Below are positions 45,196-55,323 of a stretch of DNA of 64,000 nt, piece by piece; the first letter of the stretch is position 1; each line of letters starts with the position of its first letter. The notes under the pieces are model-generated. The model was not told where the DNA came from, searched no databases, and worked only from the letters and a program-made list of their open reading frames with translations. The position numbers and the translations under genes are program-made. The stretch spans positions 1 to 64,000 of the forward strand of contig VXIS01000274.1 in NCBI GenBank assembly GCA_008704415.1. The letters run 5' to 3'. This DNA is from Sphaerosporella brunnea. Its lineage: Eukaryota > Ascomycota > Pezizomycetes > Pezizales > Pyronemataceae.

Positions 45196-47622
45196 ATGAC
45201 TACGTGGTAGTACAAGAGCGATTCATTGCCATCATGGGTGTTTAATATGAATCACAGGAGTTCAATTGTCATAAAACTTGCACTCCTCGACTGGAGGGCC
45301 GCAGGTTCTGAGGGAGAGTATAATAGTGCAAGGGCGAGAGTCCCTTGGTGGTGGTATCAACCACCATCTGAAAATATGCCTTTCGCAACCACTAGCGACC
45401 CCGCAATAACGTCGCAGCCTCATGGGACTACCTGCATGCGACCGATTATTTCCCTTTTACGCACTGCGGACCACCATGTATCTGCCTGTGCAAGCATGTA
45501 CAATATCAATCTTAGCCACCTGCTGGAATTCCCCATATCATAGGATAGAGTTTCGGTACCCTTTGAGATTACCCCTTGACTGGGGGTCGGGATTGGCTTT
45601 GACGAAGCGGCGCTCGCAGCTACCTGCTTCCTAGGCGCTGAAAAATTCCGCTGAGCGGCTTTCACTGCTCGAGTATTGAATTCAGATGCTGAGCTTGAGG
45701 AGGTAGAAGTACAAGCTATAGCAAGAGTAGCGTCCGGGCGAGAGGCCTTCGAAACGGCCGAGCAGGTTGTTTCTGTGACTACCGGACTTGAAAAATTCGA
45801 GCAAGGTAGCGCTCCCATGGCGATCTATTTTTGATAGCGCCAACTGATATAGTACAAGAAGGGGATTATGGCAAACCAAAAATCCGATAACTTTTGGTGG
45901 AGATCGAGGGTGTTGTCGAGAATGTTGGGGACGGTGGTGGTGGGGACCCGAGGGCGAGCACAGGACAGACCCCTTAGCGGTCGTTATAAAGCTCTGAAAC
46001 TTTTCAACATCACTGAACTATATCTATGCTTGGATTCTTTCATCAAAAACCTCCGCCAACTCAAGTTGTGGTTGCCCGCCGGAGGGTGTTTTTTTGCCCA
46101 TGGGCACCGCATCACGGATGATACTCATCAGCTCATGTCCCCGTCAGAAGGGGGTCACTTCTAGTAGTGTCCCGCTCACATGACCCTCTGACTCTACTGA
46201 TGGGGGGTCATTGTGGCCACCGTTGTCTTTATTGAGCGGGTTTCTGCCGCGGCACTCACCAGCTATCACCCGCGATCAGATCTGACACGCACCATACGGT
46301 CACGGTCGCCTGGTCGGCTAGGGTTATCAGTAGCTGGCCCAAAGGGCCCGACCCAATTTCTCTGGGCTGAAGATTCAGCCAGTCCAGCCGCAAGGCCGGC
46401 CCGGCTGTGCCGGCTTTTTGACCGGGCGACTTCCAGTGAGGAGGGTGAGTTTGCACTCTACACTGTGAGTGTCAACCTCTGTCCTTAATGGCAGGTCACC
46501 GTTTGTTGTGCTCTGTCTGACAGAGATCAACTCAGAGTTCTCGAGCAAAGCCCAGGCGGGACGGCACGAGGCCTGGTCCGGCCACCCCAAAAATTCATCG
46601 CCTCTATGTCCACGCAAAAGTTGCCTCAATGCCAAGCAGCCGTGGTGCGCACGTCTCAGTACCACCAACACCACCGCCAACAACACGACCAGAACCATGA
46701 CAACCAGTAAAAGGGCCCCCTCACCCCCTGCCGGCCCCAAATGGCCAGGGGAATGGGAGCGGGAGCATCTCCCTCAGGACATCAGGCAAGAGTGGGCTCA
46801 GAAGCGGGCACGGAAGAAAAAAAAAGTGGAGGAGGCTGTGGAATCTGGACACTTCGGGGGACAGGATGACCAGGAGGCGACAGCGGTTTTCGTTTTCTCC
46901 TGTGTTGCCCCGGCCGCCGTGCCCGGTAACCCCTCAAATTTCTGAAAAGTCTAAAAGTTACACTTTTTTTGTTCAATGTTGCGTACCTCCCAAAATTCCG
47001 GAGTGATAGATGATGCTTCAAACTCGGGTGAATTTTATTGCCAAACTACTAAGCAATACCAACGCGCCCGCAAGCCGACATCTGCTTGCACCGACTTCCC
47101 GGTACGACGCCGCCCACATTCAGGAGCATAGGACCTGACCACTTCTGGGAGGCGCACGATCTGGAATACTGGGGAGCTCGCCACCTCATACTCCCAGGCC
47201 CTCTCACCCCCTGGATGTCCCCTGTGAGTCTGTGTAACTCGAGGTTCGCATGCCGAAATATCCAAAGAATTCAGACTTGGAGTGGGTACCTCAGAGTTAC
47301 CTTGGACTGCCACACCCGGACTCGGTTGCTCCTGAAGTCTGAGCCGTCGGGAGTCAGCCCAGCATCGTACTCAGCTTTGAGCTGTTCCATCCCTTCGGCT
47401 CGAAGCTTTCTGAGTAGGTGGAAATCAAATGCTGTCGAGTGAGGTAGGCGGCAACATAGTTCTTGGGACCAAATCTCAACGCAGAGATGATAGCGCAAGT
47501 AGCTTGAGTGCCAGACGGACGGTGGTGGGGTTCAAAGATGTGACTGGCGTCGCAGTAAGCATGCTGTTGAAGGCACGTGTCGAGAGCCGACTCTGAGCTA
47601 GTCACGCTCTTGGGGTATGCTA
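45196..47622. other. Intergenic, no supported gene
   Basis: Two longer frames exist: minus 45420-45818 (132 codons, Ser/Ala-rich) and plus 46469-46945 (158 codons, Thr/Lys-rich). Neither has a recognisable domain or start context I trust. 46320-46440 contains GCCGGCCCGGCTGTGCCGGC-like sequence resembling the interior of the hAT MITE at 39711, possibly a degraded copy. Confidence 0.4.
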
Positions 47623-48247
47623 TGTTCCGACCCGTACGCGACCAAATCTCCGTCGCGGCTCGGACCTCCCAGTCGCGACTGGGCTCCACGCCGCGACTGG
47701 TATTCCCACTCACGAACGTCTACTGTACTCGTGCTCTACTGGTATTTGAGGACGAGAACTCACTCACTAAATCGTATACTTCAAATACACACCTAAATTA
47801 AATATCGTAATAACCCGGACGTCAGGCGGGTGCTTACATATGTCAAGGTGAAGGGTTAGGGTTTCCCATTCCACCGACCATGACCTATCCACAACCATTA
47901 GTCCAAAATTCCGCCGCAGTGGAAGCAAAAATGACAGGACAATCACAAGGGAGGAGGGAGGAGGGCGAGAGTAATGAAGAAGAGATTTGGCGATGTTTCT
48001 CCATATCCAACAGTTAAAGTTTCATTCATTCGCTCAAGGGCCTGAGAATACGTACTCAGTGGCATGACAATAAACTGAATAAGGTCATTTTTAAAGTGTA
48101 GTGTTCTGTGCTCTATGGAAATTACTTGTTCGCATGTAGGACGTCTTAGTCGCGGACGGGAATACCAGTCGCGACGTGGAGCCCAGTCGCGACTGGGAGG
48201 TCCGAGCCGCGACGGAAATTTGGTCGCGTATGGGATGGGACGGAACA
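47623..48247. mobile_element. TA-flanked element with long inverted arms (625 bp)
   Basis: Arms of about 85 bp (47623-47706 and about 48160-48247) begin TGTTCCG and contain CGCGACCAAAT, GTCGCGGCTCGGACCTCCCA and CAGTCGCGACTGGG. They are nearly identical, and TA lies at 47621-47622 and 48248-48249. The arms themselves contain CAGTCGCGACTG palindromes. The interior (about 450 bp) has no recognisable coding sequence. Confidence 0.85.
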
Positions 48248-48591
48248 TATAAAGACATTGGGGGGAAGAATTTTTGGCAATTTGAGGGGGCGCCGGCGTG
48301 ATAGCCGTCACCCCCCCCCCCCCCACTAGTTTAGAGGTATAATTGAACGATGGAAATACCCTCATGGCAAGCGATTTCCGACGGTGATAGAAATGTAAAA
48401 ATTCATAAAGTGTCACAGATTCAATTTCAATCTGGACAGATCGACAGCAGCTCATACTCTTGGTTTGTTATAATGACCTGGTGTCTGACTACCCCTCTAC
48501 CTGCGGTGCTCTACTGCTAACAGCGGCTATCAATAACCTCTGTTCGCTCGTCCGTGATTCTGACCGTACCTGAACTGCAGAAGTGTGGATG
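48248..48591. other. 3' flank of kinase-like gene
   Basis: Contains a C-run at 48310-48323. No gene recognised. Confidence 0.4.
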
Positions 48592-50259
48592 TTACAGGGT
48601 CTCCTTCTTCCTTTGGCCTTCCACCACCTTTGGCTCATCCAAGAGCCGGGCCCGGTTCTTTCTCTGTTGAGTCGCTCTAAACTTTGCTAGTATTGCCTTC
48701 AAGCGTGCGGAGGCCTGGGCATCCAACTCCCTCTCAATGGCTGCTGCCTCCCACAGCTTGAACTCGTTCAGCATTTCTTGCAGAGTGCTTCGGTCGGAAG
48801 GGAAAGCCTGGTACAGCTCCTTGCGCAATCTCTTCTCGATGGGATAGTTAAAGTACCCCTGGAGCTCATCCCAAAAAGGGAAGAGCCCACCCCTCACAAG
48901 CTGGTGACAGTTGGCGCAAAGAGAGTGCACCATCGCCTTTTCCTTTTCGCGATGGGTGGCTTCTGTCCAGAAATAATAATAGTATCCCCAGGGTGGGTTG
49001 CTGTACAAAGGCCTGGGGACGTTCGGGCGTGTCTTAGGGTTCGTATGAGAGTTGTTCCAGTGTGTTGGGCACTTGTTCAGATGCGCCATGCTGAGTCCGT
49101 ATTTGGGCCAACCATGAAGGTCGGTGTCGTAATTGGGCGGCGTGGAGCTGCGATAGACATCGTCGTTGTCCGGGTAGTATTTGTAGCTTTTGGCAGTTAT
49201 GCCCATTCTGCTGCAGTCACGGCAGAAGTCCGCAGATATGGAATCGTCATGAGGAAATTCATGCGTTTCGGGGGCCCGGTAGTCTCTCCAATTTCCGTTC
49301 GATTCGAAGTCAATCAAGACAATGTCGCGCCCCGAATGAGTGATCATGATGTTGTTCGGCTTCAGGTCTGTGTAAATGCCTGGACGATTGAGCCCGTTTC
49401 CGTGGTGAAGAATATGCAGCTGCGTCTCCGCCAGTTGTCGGCACCATTTAGCGATCAGTCGTTCGCGCGCTGCCCCTCTAAAACACCGGCAGGTTTCTGT
49501 CTCGTGGGCTGGCTTGTAGCAGTGTTTAAGCTCTTCGTATAAAGTGATGCCTTGCACCTCCTGCAGCAGGAAGCCGCAGATCGGAAGGCGAATCTCACCG
49601 TTGAGAACATCGCCTGCCATGTCGACCACCTCTATGTTCCCAAGATGCATATAGACTAGACCTTCCGGCGGGCCGAGGATGTTTGGGTGCCTGGGCATGC
49701 ATAACAGCTGTCGAAGCTCGTGATACAGGGTTTTCCAACCGTCACTCTGACACTCAACAGTCTTGAAGATGTACTTTGTTCGTGAGTCGCCCACCAAGCG
49801 AACTCGGCACACCTTCTGCCGACCGTGTTTCCAATCAAGCTCGCTGAACACAAGCCGCAGGGATTTGAGTGAGTGCAGTGGAACCGATTCAATAGGTGTC
49901 GACAGCTGAAAGATGTCATTTCCGGCCTTCCACATGTTAATCAACTGTCGGTGAGACAAGACATAAGTTCTCTTTTGCGGCCAGAATATGTCTTCAACGA
50001 AATCATCGTTGAGCGCTACCACCCGAAGCCAAGCGTGCTCTTCTTCATCGGCGTCTAATTCCGGTTTTGCTTTCGGTAATATCCTTTGGTATTTAACCTG
50101 GCTGGTTCGCCAACACTGCCGTTCCCAATGATGCTCACGGGCTTGTTGCCGAATCGATTGAGCTGCAGAGCGCAGTGGGATCACCAATCCTTCCATTCGA
50201 CAATCTCTGATCACCTCGAAACACTCTGGCGATTCGAATTCGCTTGACTGTTCCGACAT
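48592..50259 (-). CDS. Divergent protein-kinase-like protein (DFE instead of DFG)
   Basis: Single exon, 555 aa. The middle third follows a protein-kinase fold. A lysine in KYIFKTVE (K166) sits at the VAIK position, RHPNIL (about 190) is the alpha-C/beta-4 turn, and GFLLQEVQGITLYEEL is hinge-like. YTDLKPNNIMI (D298, K300, N303) is an almost canonical catalytic loop. IDFES (D317) stands where DFG is expected, and RAPE (329-331) is the APE motif. The metal-binding Asp is kept but Gly is replaced by Glu, and the N-terminal glycine loop is not obvious, so activity is uncertain. The region after the APE motif is short and unusual, with two cysteine pairs (CRDC, CANC) followed by a charged helical tail. 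Similar fungal solitary kinase-like proteins are common and uncharacterised. It lies in the transposon-rich half. Confidence 0.75.
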   Translation of the reverse strand: MSEQSSEFESPECFEVIRDCRMEGLVIPLRSAAQSIRQQAREHHWERQCWRTSQVKYQRILPKAKPELDADEEEHAWLRVVALNDDFVEDIFWPQKRTYVLSHRQLINMWKAGNDIFQLSTPIESVPLHSLKSLRLVFSELDWKHGRQKVCRVRLVGDSRTKYIFKTVECQSDGWKTLYHELRQLLCMPRHPNILGPPEGLVYMHLGNIEVVDMAGDVLNGEIRLPICGFLLQEVQGITLYEELKHCYKPAHETETCRCFRGAARERLIAKWCRQLAETQLHILHHGNGLNRPGIYTDLKPNNIMITHSGRDIVLIDFESNGNWRDYRAPETHEFPHDDSISADFCRDCSRMGITAKSYKYYPDNDDVYRSSTPPNYDTDLHGWPKYGLSMAHLNKCPTHWNNSHTNPKTRPNVPRPLYSNPPWGYYYYFWTEATHREKEKAMVHSLCANCHQLVRGGLFPFWDELQGYFNYPIEKRLRKELYQAFPSDRSTLQEMLNEFKLWEAAAIERELDAQASARLKAILAKFRATQQRKNRARLLDEPKVVEGQRKKETL

Positions 50260-50639
50260 GATGCTTCTCTAGGTGGTAGAATTAGGGATGAGCAAATAGC
50301 CAACCGGAGGATCTGGAGAGATTGGATTGACCTTGGAGTGTCTTGCTAGTCGCGTGGAAGAATGCGAGTGTGGTTGAGGTGCTCTTTTTGAGGTGGTTGC
50401 AGCAAAGTTTTGCGGGCAGGTTAGATTTATAAATGAGTGCTTGAACTTTTGGTTTGTCTGCCCTAGGTAGACCGACCCTGAACAGCGTTCTGAGCCCTGG
50501 CCCTGTATGACTCCAATCGCAACGTCGAAAGCTACGCACCAAAAATGGGATAGCGACCGCAATGGCAGAAGCGGCCTGACAGAAAATAGCATCATGTTCG
50601 CCAAAAACTATCAGGCACCCGAGCTATGGCAAAAGCTTG
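50260..50639. other. Promoter region of kinase-like gene
   Basis: Upstream flank on the minus strand. No TATA box or gene recognised. Confidence 0.35.
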
Positions 50640-50862
50640 AGGAATGTTATGGCAAGCAGACTACCTAATCTCAAAACTGTAGTTGGGAATAAGAACCTCC
50701 AATCAAGCCAAGTTTTAAAATGCGCATCAGTTCACGACGCGCACCAGCGTTGTTGCGCATTTCCTTCGCAATGATACTGGCCAACCGTACGATACGCTCA
50801 TCAAGGAAATGGATCCGGTTTTTCAACATCGTCACCCCCGGCTTTGACCACTACAACCAATA

Positions 50863-52642
50863 ACGTGCGGAATGGTCCGTTTGGCCATTAGGCTCTGCCT
50901 GACCACCGAGTTAGAGCCTAAAACGCACCCGCGCACCCCATTAAGACAAAAGCTGTCACCATACATAACGAGCGCTTACCTATCGTACGAGAGCGTAGTG
51001 AAGAACATGCTTTATAATTACTGTGAGTTTTGACCGCGCCAAAATTAAGCTAAAGGTGACTTTTCCTGCTGCTGTGGCTCATTCGTGTGGTAATCCTCCT
51101 GCCTGGGTGTTTTGTTAGAAAGGCTTTCCAGCAGGTGGTCAAACTTACAAAAAACACTGTTTAGGTCCTGGTGACCTGCGGGTAGGCGTATTCAAGTCAT
51201 TTTGTGGTTCACCAAGAGGCGTGGATTCAGCATAAATAGTCGAGCAGCGGGCCAGTCAACACCCATCCACCCCGCCCCCCCCCCCCCAACACCACTCCAC
51301 ACCACCCCTGCCAGTCCCATGGGCAAGATCAAGGCGCGTGCGAAGGATACGAAAGAGATCCGTATTAGGCTGGCCATCGAGGCGGTCAAAAATAAGCCGT
51401 CACCGCTGTCAATCCGTTGTGCAGCCGCTAAGTATGGGACCACGCTTCAAACCCGCTTGCAGGGAGTCAGGTCCCGCTCTGAAAGCCAAGCAGCAAAGCA
51501 AAACCTTAAGCCTGGTGAAGGAGAAGAAATTGTCCGCTGGATTGAGCGCTTAGACGACTTGGCTATCCCACCGAGAGCTGTCCATGTGTACCAAATGGTA
51601 GCGGCCATCCTTGCCAAGCGACCCCGCGATGGAATGGTGCCAGCGAACAAGAAGAATATCCTCTCATCGTTTGCGGAATCCGGCATTCATCCTCTTCGTC
51701 GTTGAAAGGTCCTAGATCTCGTTGAATCCGTCACGCCCCAGCGAGAAGGCTTTACTGGACTTCAAACGCATAATCCAAAAGTTCTCCTCGCCTCGAAGGA
51801 GGAGGTTATGGCTACGAACGATCTTGAAGAGCTGCGTGACTGGGCATTACAGTTAATGTCCGGAATTGATTTGTGCTCTGACTAGAGCAACCATCACCCA
51901 ACTCATGAAAGCTCAAAAGAAAAGCCAATCGAACCGCAAGCAGATAACAAAGGCTACTATAGTAGCGAGCAATATCTTCACAAGCTTCGGAAAGAAAGAA
52001 TTGCCAATGATGCCGCCACCGAGGCAAGAAAACAGCGCGCAGCCACCAAAACAACCCCGACCCCCCTCGACGAAGAAGACCACCACCACCACGTGCAACA
52101 AGCTTAAAGCCAAATCAAAAATAGACAAAGGACCATCGCCCTGCTGAATCAGACCAGGGCGAGTTCGATTCTAGCTTTAGTGAGTCTGGGGTGGTGCGCC
52201 TGCTGCCGCTGGATCATCACACGAAGTCAGAGAATCATTGAGAGGCACAGCAACAACTCCGGCGGCAACGCTGCTCTTGGTGAACCACAAAACAGCTCAT
52301 CTGTCCCTACGCTCAGGTCCGCTCGAGTCGCCAGGACCTAAAGAGTTTTTTGGTAAGTTTGACTGCCCGCCAGAAAGCCTTTCTAACAAAACACCACGGC
52401 AGGAGGATAACGAGACGGATGAGTCAGATTAGGAGGAATAGTCGTATTTGCGCGCGGTCAAAATTCACAGTAATTTCAAAAAATGTCTTTTGCTATCGTA
52501 TCGTGCCACAGACAAGCGCTTGATCGATTTGAATGGTGAAAACGTTTGTGGTGGTGGTCTTAATGGGGTGCGCGGGGTGCGTTTTAGGCTCTAACTCGGT
52601 GGCCAGGAAGACCCTAATGACCAAACGGACCGTTCTGCACGT
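50863..52642 (+). mobile_element. Pogo/Fot1-type element with about 310-bp inverted repeats
   Basis: Ends ACGTGCGGAATGGTCCGTTT and the inverse, bounded by TA at 50861-50862 and 52643-52644. The arms stay alignable for about 310 bp each (50863-51180 and 52325-52642), with shared blocks such as GAGTTAGAGCCTAAAACGCA and GTGTTTTGTTAGAAAGGCTT. Between them lies a short transposase relic (about 51320-51705). It starts MGKIKARAKDTKEIRIRLAI, with a psq/CENP-B-like DNA-binding region (IRCAAAKYGT...LKPGEGEEIVRWIERLDDLA), and then jumps to the C-terminal tail PANKKNILSSFAESGIHPLR. The DDE core is deleted, so it is not autonomous. Confidence 0.85.
51320..51705 (+). pseudogene. Pogo-type transposase, internally deleted
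   Basis: An open frame of 128 codons from the ATG at 51320. It keeps the helix-turn-helix and CENP-B-type region but lacks all catalytic DDE residues. What follows downstream (51706-52145) continues in the same general C-terminal character (Lys/Gln-rich, LDEEDHHHH) after a stop. It may still encode a DNA-binding fragment able to bind the element ends. Confidence 0.6.
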
Positions 52643-53440
52643 TACACTGCTTCTCGGATCGCCACTCTCCTCGATCCTCGGCTCAAACTCCACACATTTT
52701 CCAACCTCGTCGGGAGTCGAACTGATCAACAAAAATCAAAGGCAGCACTTGGGGGAGGGCTCAAGCGAGAGCACACTTGCACTCTTGAGTAGACGGGTAC
52801 TCAGGACTTCTCCCAGCAAAGTGCTAGTAGGAGTAGTGAATCGCAGCTCTCTTCGCAGTTTACAAACTCCCAACTTGAACTCAGGTCCCTATCAGTACCT
52901 ACTTTGAGTGCGTCTTTACACCCCGAGTCTGATTCAGAGGATGAAAAGCTCCATATATTTGCAACCCCAGCCGAGACCAGCTGGGGTTTGGGTTCTGGGG
53001 GGCGAGTCGGGCAGCTCCCTGGAAGGAAGAGCTGGAAAGATACCTTATCGCTCTCGAGTTGCTGAATACACTGATATAATTGCTTGGTGGGATATCCACG
53101 AGCGCGAGTATCCCTACCTTGCGAAGGTTGCTCGAGACTATGCCGCAATTGCCGGGTCTTCAGTACCAAGTGAGAGGGTCTTTTCAACGGCCGGGGATTT
53201 GATATCCAAGAAAAGAAATAGCCTCTCTCCAGAGAATGCTGAACCATTGTGCGTCTAAGCTATTGGCTTGGACTACCGGAGGCATCATAGGAGGAAAAAA
53301 GGCGAGTGGAGGTGTCAGAAGAAGAGCTGAAGGACTCAGAGGTGCATCGTAATGTTCCTGAAGAGGGAGATGCTACAGTAGACAGCAATGAAGCCCGGGA
53401 CAAAGGTCTAGAAAGGATGAGGAAAGCGAAGATGTTTGAT

Positions 53441-54145
53441 TGAACTAGTTATTAGTACTATACTGTAGATCCGTTAGAATCTATTGCCGTGTTCTTCCAC
53501 CCAGCACAAAGCGCACGCCCCGCGATAGCGCGAAGCGCCTCCTCCCATATATCTGGTTTCCAGACCAGTTGTTGGTCACTCCCTCTCCTATCTCAGAGCT
53601 CTCAAATTCCACCATCTACGTAGAGCCACTTTTTGGTCCGTGCCACCGGTCGCGACTTATTTCATGACTGGCGACCCAGATCGGCGAACGCGATCTGCTT
53701 TAGAACCGCGGTTGTGCCCACCACTACGGCCGACCAGATGGTGCTCGGTGTACAGGCTAAATATAGTCTGCTCGGCTGGCTGGAAAGTCGAGGAAACCTG
53801 AATATCAGCGCCTGAGTGGGAATTTAGGAAATGTCTAGAGAAGGAGTAAATGTCTTGCAGCTGCCGGTGTGAGAACATCGTATTTAACTAAAAATTCTCG
53901 AATATTCGCTTTCAAATCCGCTGTCTTCAAGTGAAACCTCATTCGCGCATCGTACAAAGTCTATTAACCGCCAAGAGATGTCACAGTCGAGACTTCCTAG
54001 CCAGACAGCACTCCTTACAAACTTAGCCTCCGTTGATAATATTTTAACTTCTTGACTATGACTATGGGGTGCTTGGAACTGTCATATTTTCCTCGCTATA
54101 TAGTGGTCGGTTCTTGACAGCTGGATCGTTGCAGATCTAGCAGCC
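53441..54145. other. Intergenic upstream of metallopeptidase gene
   Basis: No gene recognised. The last 100 bp, with CGCTATATAG at about 54095, may be the promoter of the next gene. Confidence 0.35.
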
Positions 54146-55088
54146 ATGCGTCTTTCAACACTCCTGTTCGTTCTACGGATAAGCCGGTGTGCTTCTGCCA
54201 CGGCGTTTGCCGAAACACTGCACCAGGTGGCAGTCCGTGCACTTGAGGGGGCGTATATGGCGCAGGATCCGGATGACAAGCTGTACCATATGCCCACCCT
54301 GAATACTTACATATAAGCTTAGGACCCCTCTTACTAACGACTTTACCAATCCAGCTTCGAGGAGATTTTCCATTCCTCATCTGCTGAGGACAGGAGCTAT
54401 GTTGCGTCGATACTGCGTGAGACCACCGCAATAGCTATGACGCACAAAAACACCGACGGAAAAGCAATACACTACTCCGACCGCCGCAACGAGCCCATTC
54501 CAAAAACATCTTGCGAAAATCATGGGTCCGTACGCTCACGACCACCGCTCTCTCTCTGCTCGGAAGTGAATCCTGATATATAGCAAACAGAGTCACCGCA
54601 TACGCCTGGCCGCACAACAACAGCATTATTCTGGTGCGTTATCGACCTATAATTCTTCCAACCCGTTTGTTTCTGATACCAGAATGCTGGATGTGCGCAG
54701 TGCGAACGGTATTGGCAGTATCCTCAATTTTCCCAAAGCTGCGTAGGGGGGATGGTCTATGACCAGGTAGGCCTGTGCCCCCAACCAAGCCTTTGGCTCT
54801 AAGCTCACAGCCGCCGCCGCGCAGGTCCACATCCTACTGCACGAATTATTGCATCTACGCGGGAGAGAGGATTACTTCTACCTCCACCAGCCGTTCCAGA
54901 GCTTAAGCAGGGAGCAGGCGCTGATGAATACGGATTCCTTCGCGTTCTATGCATACAATGCGTGGTGCCGCGGACATGCACATCAATCCGTGGCTCCCAG
55001 GACGCCGGTATGCCTGCAGAAGGCGCATGCGTACTACTGGGCGGGGTGTTTTTGGTTTTTTGTGATTGTGGCGGTTTGGGGCGCATAG
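54146..55088 (+). CDS. M35-type (deuterolysin/aspzincin-like) metallopeptidase
   Basis: Reconstructed from five short exons: 54146-54282, 54355-54525, 54591-54633, 54683-54766 and 54825-55088, summing to 699 nt (232 aa) with every junction in frame. Introns have GT donors, CAG acceptors and a CTAAC branch in intron 1. The zinc motif HELLH lies at residues 151-155, and the following LRGREDYFY places an Asp (D161) where M35 aspzincins have their third ligand (GTDD...YG). QALMNTDSFAFYAYNA matches the family's xALxNADSYAxFAxN helix. Cysteines in SCENHG, CAQC and SQSCVGGMVYDQ match conserved disulphide positions. The N-terminus MRLSTLLFVLRISRCASA is a weak signal peptide, so secretion is likely but not sure. 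The C-terminus is hydrophobic (CFWFFVIVAVW) and unlike the family, possibly altered by the MITE that starts 6 bp after the stop. Confidence 0.6.
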
Positions 55089-55093
55089 TGTTA

Positions 55094-55321
55094 TGGTGCA
55101 AGCGGCCTTAAACCGACCCGTCGCTGAAAGTTTCCCGACTTCAATAATATCACAAGATTGCGCGACTGCTGGAAGCCAGCGCCTCAGTCTTACAGAGCGC
55201 ATCTTATTTAGGGGACGGGAGGGCTGTTTCCCCAGAGTTCTCACGTGGTGATCAGTTTATTATAAACAGTCGTTGCCGTCTCCACCACCGCCGACGGGTC
55301 GGTTTAAGGCCGCTTGCACCA
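55094..55321. mobile_element. TA-flanked MITE (228 bp)
   Basis: Perfect 30-bp inverted ends beginning TGGTGCAAGCGGCCTTAAAC (55094-55123 and 55292-55321), flanked by TA at 55092-55093 and 55322-55323. The first nine bases are shared with the element at 3851-4475, so both belong to one superfamily. Non-coding. Confidence 0.92.
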
Positions 55322-55323
55322 TA

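Larger units (their letters stand above)
50640..53440 (+). mobile_element. hAT transposase remnant interrupted by a pogo element
   Basis: Plus-strand hAT transposase pieces lie on both sides of a nested element. Left of it, about 50740-50862 encodes RNDTGQPYDTLIKEMDPVFQ-like sequence ending ...DHYNQ. To the right, from 52643, the frame resumes as YTASRIATLLDPRLKLHTFS, the hAT block before the dimerisation domain. Further on are AWWDIHEREYPYLAKVARDY (about 53085) and SSVPSERVFSTAGDLISKKR (about 53158-53217), the hAT C-terminal dimerisation motif. Internal stops and frame changes show it is dead. Its own terminal repeats were not identified, so the outer limits are approximate. Confidence 0.75.

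Noticed and set aside
45420..45818. 132-codon minus-strand Ser/Ala-rich frame
   Set aside because: No homology signs and no flanking gene structure.
46469..46945. 158-codon plus-strand frame
   Set aside because: Low-complexity Thr/Lys-rich product without domain, in repeat-rich DNA.
48778..49542. 254-codon plus-strand frame over the kinase-like gene
   Set aside because: Opposite strand of a frame with clear kinase motifs; no own signature.
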